Source of the DNA: Candidatus Saccharimonadota bacterium
GTDB lineage: Bacteria; Patescibacteriota; Saccharimonadia; Saccharimonadales; Saccharimonadaceae
Direction: 5' to 3'
Assembly: GCA_017433245.1 (NCBI GenBank)
Contig: JAFRHO010000007.1
Coordinates: forward strand, 1 to 49,523
DNA length: 49,523 bases
Below the pieces are notes generated by a model. The model ran no database searches. It was not told where the DNA came from and was given only the letters and a program-made list of their open reading frames with translations. Position 1 is the first letter of the stretch, and each line of letters begins with the position of its first letter. The position numbers and the translations under genes are program-made. This document shows, piece after piece, positions 43,167 through 49,523 of this stretch.

Positions 43167-43679
43167 TTGGGCGCTGAGAAAAAGAAGCAGAAAAACGTGT
43201 TTGGTCTATTGGCGGCATTGGTGGTGACGCTACTAGGCGGAGTATTGTTCGTGGGAGCGGTGAGCGGATGGTTTAGTAATGTTGCGGTGGTGTTAGATAC
43301 AGAGTATTATTGTGATGAAAGCTGTAATAGTGAGATGATGGAATTATCTGGTGCGGAGTATGAGCGGTTGATAGCAGAAAGGAAGTCGTTTGTAGTATTT
43401 ATCGATCAGGGTGGATGTACGACGGCAGACAGATTGAAAGGCTATATGAAAGATTATGCTATGGAAGCGGGTGTGAAAGTGTATCGGATGATGTTTGCTG
43501 ACGCGCGGGAGACATCGTTACACGAATATGTTAAGTATTATCCATCAGTGGCGGTAGTATCGAAAGGCAAGGTAGTGGCATGGCTTCGGGCCGATAGCGA
43601 TGAGGATGCGGGCTATTATAACGATTATGAGGCATTCAAGAAATGGGCGCGAGGGGTGGTTGTGGAAAAGTCTAAATAG
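43167..43679 (+). CDS. Membrane-anchored thioredoxin-like protein
   Basis: The 170-residue protein starts at TTG at 43167, one base after the preceding stop, with GGAG seven bases before it. A helix at residues 11-33 is followed by CDESC and a thioredoxin-like core (KSFVVFIDQGGCTTADRLKGYMKD, YPSVAVVSKGKVVAWLRAD). The usual CxxC is CTTA, so only one catalytic Cys remains; this suggests an isomerase-like or non-reducing role. A TTG start with a good ribosome site is a credible choice because no other start gives the helix. Confidence 0.7.
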   Translation: MGAEKKKQKNVFGLLAALVVTLLGGVLFVGAVSGWFSNVAVVLDTEYYCDESCNSEMMELSGAEYERLIAERKSFVVFIDQGGCTTADRLKGYMKDYAMEAGVKVYRMMFADARETSLHEYVKYYPSVAVVSKGKVVAWLRADSDEDAGYYNDYEAFKKWARGVVVEKSK

Positions 43680-43708
43680 TATTCTTAAATGAAACTAAAA
43701 ATAATGGG

Positions 43709-43816
43709 TTGACATTTGGCTTGTGGTTATTTATAATGGGAGATGTTAAAGGTTATACATCCCATTAACATAAAATAACAACTAATTTCCACCTAGAGTG
43801 GAAGGAGAAAAATAGT
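43709..43816 (+). promoter_or_regulatory. Consensus promoter and structured leader of the WxL-like gene
   Basis: TTGACA (43709-43714) and TATAAT (43732-43737) are perfect consensus with a 17-bp spacer, the strongest promoter in the window. The leader of about 73 nt contains a GATGT/ACATC stem and a TTCCAC/GTGGAA hairpin that covers part of the GGAAGGAG site, before the ATG at 43817. Confidence 0.85.
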
Positions 43817-44506
43817 ATGAAAAAATCAATAATTGCAACTGGTGCAGCTTCTTTGGCACTCGCTGCGATGCCTGTAGTTGGTGTGTTCGCTGTTGATACG
43901 TCTACATCAACGGTGACGGATGAGATCGTTGTGACGGTTCCTTCGTCTTGTGCAATTACCTCAACTCAAACTAATACTTCAGAAGGTGTGGGTGATGGGC
44001 TTCACACTGATAATAGTTATGCAGTAACCATGCAAAACGGTGAGTTGCGTCAGGATATCGGTGCTACTAGTACTCATGCAGCTGATCAGAATGCTGGTAG
44101 TGCGATTTCGATTGCCTGTAACGATACTTCTGGCACGCCGGCTGGTCCTTCTTGGTCTTTGACTGCGCAAGGTGGTGAATACAGTGGTGATACCTTTGTT
44201 GCAAGTACGGAGATGGATGCTGCTGGTAGTGGTACGAACATTCAGACTAGTATTGCTGAAGGTTCCACGACTGGTACGACTTCTTCATGGGCAATGAAGG
44301 TAAACGGTGCTACTGGTGTTAGTATTGCGAATAGTTTTGACAATTGGCATGTGATTCCTGGTGCGACTAATAATACGATTGCTACGGGAAATGGTGCTGT
44401 CGAGGCTGTGATTACTCCGGTTTATCGTGTTTATATTGGTACTGCTCAGGAGACCGATACTTACACAGGCCATGTGACTTACACTTTGACTAGCCCAAGT
44501 GCTTAA
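43817..44506 (+). CDS. Secreted WxL-like surface protein
   Basis: The 229-residue protein has a signal peptide (residues 1-26, ends VGVFA). The mature part is rich in Thr, Ser, Gly and Ala. PSWSLTAQGG resembles the first motif of WxL domains, and VTYTLTSPSA at the C-terminus takes the place of the second, so a WxL-like cell-surface binding domain is inferred. A Cys pair (SSCAIT, IACNDT) may form a disulfide. A DUF916-like protein 1.4 kb downstream supports this, since WxL proteins and WxLIP proteins are partners in Firmicutes. A paralogue starts at 49009. The consensus promoter predicts very high expression, as for a coat protein. Confidence 0.8.
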   Translation: MKKSIIATGAASLALAAMPVVGVFAVDTSTSTVTDEIVVTVPSSCAITSTQTNTSEGVGDGLHTDNSYAVTMQNGELRQDIGATSTHAADQNAGSAISIACNDTSGTPAGPSWSLTAQGGEYSGDTFVASTEMDAAGSGTNIQTSIAEGSTTGTTSSWAMKVNGATGVSIANSFDNWHVIPGATNNTIATGNGAVEAVITPVYRVYIGTAQETDTYTGHVTYTLTSPSA

Positions 44507-44520
44507 TTAAGCTTTATATG

Positions 44521-44552
44521 AATATAGCCTCTGATTGGAGGCTATATTTTTT
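44521..44552 (+). terminator. Rho-independent terminator after the WxL-like gene
   Basis: A perfect 11-bp stem AATATAGCCTC / GAGGCTATATT, loop of six bases, then TTTTTT. Confidence 0.93.
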
Positions 44553-44562
44553 GTCTAAGGTG

Positions 44563-44571
44563 TGATATAAT
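44563..44571 (+). promoter_or_regulatory. Extended -10 promoter of the 44596 gene
   Basis: TGATATAAT (hexamer 44566-44571), leader of about 18 nt, GAGG before the ATG at 44596. Confidence 0.65.
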
Positions 44572-44595
44572 TGTGAAAATAAAAGCGAGGTTAAA

Positions 44596-45171
44596 ATGAG
44601 TGATAGAGATAAAGATAGGAAAAAGAAGGCTTTGATTCGCGCCGTAGCATTTGCATTAATTATTGCTTTCGTGGCGATATTAATTCTACTTTTAACTAAT
44701 AAGAAAGAAACGTTGATTACCCAAGGAACACAGGACAGTAATGCTACTTTATTAAAGTGTGAGATAACTCATTTTGAGGACGCATTTTTCAAGTATAGCA
44801 CAGTACAAAATACCAAACACGAGATAGATATTTCGTTGTTAGATGACAGGATCAGTAAGATGACTTATGATTATACCGGTACTTATAATTCTATGGAGGC
44901 TGCTGTTAGTGCGGAGGCAAGATTGCACGCTGACTATAATAAGTACATGAGTCAAGCGGGATTAAGTCCAGAATCATATAATCCAGTTTTCAACGCTGTA
45001 AAGACGAAGGTGAGAATATCGCTTTATGCTGAACTTAAGAAGATGAATAGTGTGATTGGAAAGATTTTTTCACTAGATGAGGACGAAGTGAAGCATCTAG
45101 GTGATTATGGCGCAAGTGAAATGAAAAAGATTTATGAGAAAAAGGGTTTTGCTTGCTCTCTAAAAGACTAG
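44596..45171 (+). CDS. Anchored lipoprotein-like hypothetical protein
   Basis: The 191-residue protein has a very charged N-terminus (SDRDKDRKKK), one helix at residues 14-34 and an outside domain with a Cys at each end (LLKCEITHF, FACSLKD) and KHEIDISLLDDRISKMTYDYTGTYNSM. It faintly resembles DUF1307/YehR-type domains but I cannot confirm the family. The next gene starts 31 bases on, behind AGGAGG, so it probably belongs with the DUF916-like gene in one operon. Confidence 0.72.
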   Translation: MSDRDKDRKKKALIRAVAFALIIAFVAILILLLTNKKETLITQGTQDSNATLLKCEITHFEDAFFKYSTVQNTKHEIDISLLDDRISKMTYDYTGTYNSMEAAVSAEARLHADYNKYMSQAGLSPESYNPVFNAVKTKVRISLYAELKKMNSVIGKIFSLDEDEVKHLGDYGASEMKKIYEKKGFACSLKD

Positions 45172-45202
45172 CAGTTATAATTAGGAGAATAAAAGGAGGA
45201 AA

Positions 45203-46156
45203 ATGAGAAAAAAGAATAAAATACTGATTCTAGGTGGCGTAGTGATCGCGTTGGTTTTGGTGGTACTGGGCGTTATAAATGTTGCGGCTTCGTCGGTGTC
45301 GTTGGTTGTATCGCCTCCGACACAGAAAATGATTTTGGCTCCAGGTGATAAATATACTAATTCTATAGTAGTGTCGAACGCGAATAATAGTATAAAAGAT
45401 TTGAAATACACAGTGCGTATTGGTTCTTATAGTGAGAGTAAAGGTGAAAATTCTAAAGACGATTATGGTGATGTTGATGTGGTGAGTGTCAGTAGTTACA
45501 ATCAGATGATGGAGTGGATTACGTTCGACAAGAAATCTGGCACAGTGGCTCCTAACGAAAAGGACGTGGTAACATATACGATTAATGTGCCTGAAGATGC
45601 GCCGGCCGGTGGTCAGTATGCATCTGTGATTATCCGTGATGATACTGATAGTGATAAAGATGGCAACGGTAATGTAGCAATTAAGAGTAATTTTCAATTT
45701 GCGACGATTTTATATGCAGAAGTAACTGGTACTACGAGGAAAGAAGGAGAGATAATTGATAATTCGATGCCTTCGTTTTTGCTAAATGGCCCACTTACTG
45801 CTGAGGCGATGGTGAAGAATAATGGTAATGTGCATACTGATGCGGAATTTACTTTACAAGTGTGGCCATTGTTTTCAGACGAGGAGCTTTGCACAAATGA
45901 GGAGGAGCCGGAGACGAGTTTGATTTTACCAGATACTGAGCGATATCATGCACAAACGTGTGATTTGCCTTCATTTGGTATATTTAATGCAAAGCAGGTG
46001 GTGAAGATTTTTGATAAGACTTCGATTGTGGAGCGTACAGTGATAATTTGTCCGCTGTGGTTGCTATTCGTGATTCTATTTGTGATTATTGCATTGATTA
46101 TTTGGATATTTATGAAGGTGAGAAAACGTAAGAGTTCTAGAAAGGACGATGAGTAA
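45203..46156 (+). CDS. DUF916-like (WxLIP-type) anchored protein
   Basis: The 317-residue protein has an N-terminal helix (9-27), then VSLVVSPPTQKMILAPGDKY, VVSNANNSIKDLKYTVRIG and GTVAPNEKDVVTYTINVPEDAPAGGQY, which match the beginning of DUF916 (WxL-interacting protein) domains. A second beta domain includes SFLLNGPLTAEAMVKNNGNVH. A C-terminal helix (CPLWLLFVILFVIIALIIW) and a basic tail anchor it, as in Firmicutes WxLIPs. AGGAGG lies five bases before the ATG. It likely holds or displays the WxL-like proteins made nearby; this is inference from the family. Confidence 0.82.
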   Translation: MRKKNKILILGGVVIALVLVVLGVINVAASSVSLVVSPPTQKMILAPGDKYTNSIVVSNANNSIKDLKYTVRIGSYSESKGENSKDDYGDVDVVSVSSYNQMMEWITFDKKSGTVAPNEKDVVTYTINVPEDAPAGGQYASVIIRDDTDSDKDGNGNVAIKSNFQFATILYAEVTGTTRKEGEIIDNSMPSFLLNGPLTAEAMVKNNGNVHTDAEFTLQVWPLFSDEELCTNEEEPETSLILPDTERYHAQTCDLPSFGIFNAKQVVKIFDKTSIVERTVIICPLWLLFVILFVIIALIIWIFMKVRKRKSSRKDDE

Positions 46157-46175
46157 TTCTTGACTTGAACGACAG

Positions 46176-46203
46176 ATACCGCCTTAACGAGGCGGTATTT
46201 TTG
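46176..46203 (+). terminator. Rho-independent terminator after the DUF916-like gene
   Basis: A perfect stem ATACCGCCT / AGGCGGTAT with a five-base loop and a run of T. Confidence 0.93.
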
Positions 46204-46284
46204 TGGGATGTGGGAATTGTGGCATGTCTGGTGCAATTTTATATGATTTTGTGATTTATAGATGATATTTCTTTATATTGACGG

Positions 46285-46313
46285 TTGACTCTTGGGCAGG
46301 GATGGAGTATGAT
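46285..46313 (+). promoter_or_regulatory. Promoter of the Xre-helicase pair
   Basis: TTGACT at 46285-46290 and TATGAT at 46308-46313 have a 17-bp spacer. The leader is about 58 nt, with GGAGGG before the ATG at 46378. The rest of 46204-46377 holds no gene. Confidence 0.75.
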
Positions 46314-46377
46314 TGGAGTAGAAGTGAGTTGTTGGTACAATGCCAGCAAATGAAATGTAAATAATGATGGAGGGAAA

Positions 46378-47061
46378 ATGGGTGAAACTACAAGGTTACT
46401 GAAGGGGATTATGAAGACGTCGGGGTGGACGCAGGAGCAGGTGGCGACGAAGCTTAGAGTAAGTTATCCGACGATGAATGCGTGGGTGAATGGGAAGACG
46501 AAACCGCGGCAGGCTATGATGGACAAGATACGAAGGTTGTATTTGGCGCAGGATATTACGGATGATGTGGAACCGACTTATGTGACATTAGTGAACGTGC
46601 CGAGACGATTAAAAGTAGATGACATGGTGATTTTGGAAAAGGATCCTAGCAATGATTACGATGATGAGGCGATTTTGGCGATGATGATGGATGATGATAG
46701 AAATGTGTGGTTGGAAGAAGATGCTGCTACTGGTGACGATGGTAGTGGCGGCGATGAGGTTGATGGGGGTGATGATCAGGCTGATGAGGATGACGGTGGC
46801 TTGGAAGCCGATGAGGAAGATGAAATATTTGGTGGGAGAGTTGCACCAATTGAGGTGGGAGACATTTCGAAAACTTATTGCTTGGCGGATGATTTTATGT
46901 ATGTGGCGAATTCGATTAGTACGGTGGTGAGAGGGACGAATTCGGCGGGGAGGATTTATGATAAGTTTGAGAAGGCGGCGCGGGCGCGAGTGCTATTTAT
47001 ATTCCATAAGACAGCGATAGCGAGGGTGGTAGAATGGGACTATGTGGAAGAGGGGGAGTGA
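46378..47061 (+). CDS. Xre-type HTH protein with HIRAN-like domain and acidic insert
   Basis: The 227-residue protein starts with an Xre-type helix-turn-helix (TRLLKGIMKTSGWTQEQVATKLRVSYPTMNAWVNGKTKPR, residues 4-43; split here only as a description). Residues 64-105 and 160-222 (LEKDPSNDYDDEAILAM and YVANSISTVVRGTNSAGR) resemble the two halves of a HIRAN domain, a single-stranded DNA end binding fold. Between them lies an insert of about 50 residues, mostly Asp, Glu and Gly (GGDEVDGGDDQADEDD). It overlaps the helicase gene by 20 bp. Recruiting the helicase to DNA or regulating it is a reasonable inference. Confidence 0.72.
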   Translation: MGETTRLLKGIMKTSGWTQEQVATKLRVSYPTMNAWVNGKTKPRQAMMDKIRRLYLAQDITDDVEPTYVTLVNVPRRLKVDDMVILEKDPSNDYDDEAILAMMMDDDRNVWLEEDAATGDDGSGGDEVDGGDDQADEDDGGLEADEEDEIFGGRVAPIEVGDISKTYCLADDFMYVANSISTVVRGTNSAGRIYDKFEKAARARVLFIFHKTAIARVVEWDYVEEGE

Positions 47062-48874
47062 TGTTAGTGTTCTTACGGTGCAAAGGTGGTTCCGAGAGTC
47101 AGTAACGTATGAGGGGGAGCCGTACACGATTGATTATGAACAAGCGGCAGCGGTGGCGGATGAATCACTGAATACGATTGTGGTGGCGCGAGCTGGGTCG
47201 GGGAAGACACGGACACTGGTGGCAAAGATTGTGTACCTGGTGGCAGTGCTGGGTGTGAAGCCGGATGAGATAATGGCGTTTGTGTTTAATGCGAATGCGG
47301 CGAAAGAGATTAATGAGCGGCTTTCGAAGATGCGAGTGGATGGCGAAGCTGTAATTGGGGGCGGGAATGATGTAGCTGAGCGAGAGGGCGATGATGGTGG
47401 TGTGGTGAAGATTGCGAGTACTTTTCATGCGTTTGCGAGAAAGACAGTATGTCGAGTGTGTAAGGGGGAGAAGAGGTGCGGGAAGATTTTGGCGAGTGAG
47501 AAGGAGGAGTATATTTTGGAGATAGTGCGACGAATGGTGGATGATGTGAAATGGCGGTCTAGGATAGTGTGTTTTGTGAAGGGTCAGGGTGAGTTGAAAC
47601 CGGTTGGGGATATGGAGAAGGTGACTAGTGATGTGGCGAAGTTGGATGAAGAAGAATTGGAGAGGTTTGCGTCGATGATGGTGCAGTTTGTGAACCGAGT
47701 GCAGCAAAAGTATTTGGGTGGTGAAGTGACGGTGAAGGAGGTGGCTGAGGAGTATATATGTAGGGAGGAGGTGACGGAAAGAGAGAAGGCGTTTGTGGAG
47801 CTAGGAGTGGAGGTGTTTCGGAGATACCATTGGTATTTGCTAGATGCGAAGAGGGGGCTTGGTGGATTTCAGGAATATGGGACGGATTTTAATCTGATTG
47901 TGTCGTGGGCGAGTCGATTGATTGCGAGTGGGCGAGAAGAGGTGGTGAAGTTGCTAGGTGGAAAGAAGTATATATTAATAGATGAGTATCAGGATTTTTC
48001 GCAATTATTCTTGGCAGCGGTGGGGGCGATACGGATGGTGGCTGGTTCGGCACGACTGTTTGTGGTGGGGGATGATTGGCAGGCGATTAATCGGTTTGCG
48101 GGGAGTGAGGTGGAGTATTTTAAGGAGTTTGAGAAGTTTTTCCCTGATGGAGTGCGGCGATGTGAGATTACGACGAATTATCGGTGTGACCGCGAAGTGG
48201 TGGAAAGGGCGCGGAAGTTTATGGCGAAAGCGATGGGGGAGAAGGGTGAGTTCAGAGCATTTTCGCGGAGGATGGGGAAAGTGATGGTGGTAGACCCGAG
48301 AATGACGGAGTGTGAGCTGCCGCTGGTAAAATACGACAGGAGAGCGAATGGGCAAGATGTGATTTATGCAGAGATGGCGCGAAGAATGCTGGGGAGAGAA
48401 CCGAAACGGAAGACGGTGCGGTACGTGAAGACGGTTTTTGAATTAATACGGGCCAATCGGAAGGCGCAAGAGATACTGCTACTACATAGGAATAATGAGA
48501 TGAATCTGGAAGGGATGAACCTGGTGGGATTGACGCGAGGGCTAAAGTGGGGACTGGAGCGGATGGGAGTGATGAGCGCAGAGGAGTTTGATGCGAAGGT
48601 GCGGGTAATGACTATGCATAAGTCGAAAGGGCTGGAGGCGGAGGTGGTGATTATTCTGGAGGCGGACGAAGGAGTGATACCGAAGTTGTATCCGGATACG
48701 CTGTTATATGGGATGTTTGGGGAGACTTTAGACGTGGCGCTGGATGATCAGAAGCGGTTGTTCTATGTGGCGATGACGCGGGCGAAGCGGCGACTGTATA
48801 TTATACATGATGGAAGTGGCGGAGCGGGATTTGTGAAATATCTTGGGAGAGGGGTGGAGAGATGGGGCGAGTGA
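47042..48874 (+). CDS. UvrD/Rep-type superfamily 1 DNA helicase
   Basis: The 610-residue helicase has Walker A ARAGSGKTRTL, motif II LIDEYQDFSQL, motif III VGDDWQAINRFAGS, motif IV TTNYRCDREVV, motif V MTMHKSKGLEAEVVII and motif VI LFYVAMTRAKRRLYI. It is shorter than UvrD (about 720). A Cys-containing insert (VCRVCKGEKRCG) near residue 140 could bind zinc. The 20-bp overlap with the Xre/HIRAN-like gene shows close coupling. The start at 47042 is uncertain; a GTG at 47078 is the alternative. It may repair DNA or, because of its partner, act against foreign DNA; the latter is speculation. Confidence 0.9.
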   Translation: MWKRGSDVSVLTVQRWFRESVTYEGEPYTIDYEQAAAVADESLNTIVVARAGSGKTRTLVAKIVYLVAVLGVKPDEIMAFVFNANAAKEINERLSKMRVDGEAVIGGGNDVAEREGDDGGVVKIASTFHAFARKTVCRVCKGEKRCGKILASEKEEYILEIVRRMVDDVKWRSRIVCFVKGQGELKPVGDMEKVTSDVAKLDEEELERFASMMVQFVNRVQQKYLGGEVTVKEVAEEYICREEVTEREKAFVELGVEVFRRYHWYLLDAKRGLGGFQEYGTDFNLIVSWASRLIASGREEVVKLLGGKKYILIDEYQDFSQLFLAAVGAIRMVAGSARLFVVGDDWQAINRFAGSEVEYFKEFEKFFPDGVRRCEITTNYRCDREVVERARKFMAKAMGEKGEFRAFSRRMGKVMVVDPRMTECELPLVKYDRRANGQDVIYAEMARRMLGREPKRKTVRYVKTVFELIRANRKAQEILLLHRNNEMNLEGMNLVGLTRGLKWGLERMGVMSAEEFDAKVRVMTMHKSKGLEAEVVIILEADEGVIPKLYPDTLLYGMFGETLDVALDDQKRLFYVAMTRAKRRLYIIHDGSGGAGFVKYLGRGVERWGE

Positions 48875-49008
48875 GGTGGTATATGCGGGTGTTGGGGTAT
48901 TGATAACTTCGCGCGCGGGGGGGGTAGTATTAATATAATGATTATGCTAATATGTAATTATATATAAAAAGTCATATTATTAATAATTATAATAAAAGGG
49001 CTCCATAC
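48875..49008 (+). promoter_or_regulatory. Gap with a G8 tract upstream of the last gene
   Basis: The gap holds a GCGCGC stretch followed by G8 (48917-48924), then an A/T-rich part with TATAAT (48934-48939) and AAAAGGG (48995-49001) before the ATG at 49009. TTGATA at 48900-48905 is 28 bp from the -10, too far for a normal -35. Confidence 0.5.
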
Positions 49009-49523
49009 ATGAGTTTAAACGCAACACTCACTAATAAACCACAGTTACCTATTGCTGTGTTATTATTATTCATGACTATACTAACTAGTATGACTATACT
49101 AACTGCTACTATATTATCTTCTTCTATTGTCTCTGCAGACGACAATACTTCCATAGTAGACGAAATAAACATAACAGTCCCAGTATCATGTACTATTTCT
49201 GGTACAGGACAGAATACACATAATGCTAATATTAATAATGGACTATATGAAGATGATATAGGCACAACTGCTCTACATGCATTCTGTAATGATAATGAAG
49301 GATTCGCTATATATGCAGCAGGATATACAGGAAATGAAGTAGGAGGAGAGAGTAGTAATAAACTAGTAGGAACAAATGCTAGTAATAATGCAACTATAGA
49401 ATCTGGCACTGCTACAACTGCTGGTAATCCTGATATATCTAACTGGGCGATGAAACTACAAATAACACAAGATTCTGGTGATACAGCAGGCACTAATGCT
49501 TTCACCATTGATTCTGCTCCTAA
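49009..49523 (+). CDS. Secreted WxL-like surface protein 2, 3' end outside window
   Basis: The frame starts at the ATG at 49009 and runs 171 codons to the edge without a stop. A signal peptide covers about residues 1-44 (two hydrophobic stretches, ends SIVSADD). The mature part matches the 43817 protein: VDEINITVPVSCTISG (compare VTDEIVVTVPSSCAITS), DIGTTALHAF, CNDNEGFAIYAAG and NWAMKLQI. The WSL motif of that paralogue is GFAIYA here, so the motif is not fixed. Codon choice is A-ending (ATA, GGA, ACA, CTA), unlike the neighbouring helicase, a hint of separate origin. Confidence 0.82.
   Translation, partial: MSLNATLTNKPQLPIAVLLLFMTILTSMTILTATILSSSIVSADDNTSIVDEINITVPVSCTISGTGQNTHNANINNGLYEDDIGTTALHAFCNDNEGFAIYAAGYTGNEVGGESSNKLVGTNASNNATIESGTATTAGNPDISNWAMKLQITQDSGDTAGTNAFTIDSAP

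Overview
The window looks like a chromosomal segment of a member of the Patescibacteria (CPR), most likely a Candidatus Saccharibacteria (TM7) genome. The evidence is the reduced, Gram-positive-like gene set, a 110-residue TsaB, an RNase HII-YraN fusion, very many single-pass or secreted surface proteins without LPXTG sorting signals, and a mix of leaderless and Shine-Dalgarno genes. TGA is used as an ordinary stop (ruvA-side operon, tsaE, the 137-residue genes), so the recoded CPR lineages in which TGA is Gly do not fit. No rRNA, tRNA, CRISPR array, transposase or prophage gene was seen. The lineage is an inference from gene content, not from a marker phylogeny.

Layout. 1-9.9 kb: two tandem giant secreted proteins built from Listeria-Bacteroides (InlB-type) repeats and FISUMP domains, nearly identical in their first third. 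10-16.7 kb: an AqpZ-type aquaporin, an anchored acidic protein, rpsO, an unrecognised minus-strand gene, pnp with a structured leader, and a Thr-rich stalked surface protein. 16.7-21.4 kb: lepA, three membrane/exported proteins including a fibro-slime domain protein, and the minus-strand tsaE-tsaB pair. 21.5-30.3 kb: a two-gene module (137-residue anchored protein plus about 1,100-residue secreted protein) present twice, on both sides of murC. 30.3-35.4 kb: a compact housekeeping block radA-ruvC-ruvA, rplS-rnhB/yraN, and ychF on the minus strand. 35.4-38.7 kb: an accessory island with an MFS protein flanked by an 89-bp direct repeat copied from the ychF 5' end, then a two-gene operon encoding a small protein and a nuclease with six tandem 67-residue HTH-like repeats. 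38.7-43.7 kb: a methyltransferase with a long leader, a divergent PgeF/YfiH-type protein, a metallopeptidase, a secreted HNH nuclease and a rhodanese/thioredoxin-like pair. 43.7-49.5 kb: a WxL-like surface protein with a consensus promoter, a DUF916-like anchored protein, an Xre/HIRAN-like regulator overlapping a UvrD-type helicase, and the start of a second WxL-like protein.

How it works together. The housekeeping genes cover translation (rpsO, rplS, lepA), t6A synthesis (tsaB/E), RNA turnover (pnp, rnhB), recombination and repair (radA, ruvA, ruvC, helicase) and peptidoglycan (murC). The rest is dominated by surface and secreted proteins, as expected for an episymbiont that lives attached to a host bacterium. 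Many first genes of transcription units have their -10 box 6-9 nt before the start codon, which predicts leaderless mRNAs, while most surface-protein genes have true leaders with Shine-Dalgarno sites.

The best candidate for an undescribed system is the 36.6-38.7 kb pair: a modular repeat DNA-binding array fused to a Vsr-like PD-(D/E)XK nuclease with a small co-transcribed partner, in a locus with a clear duplication scar.
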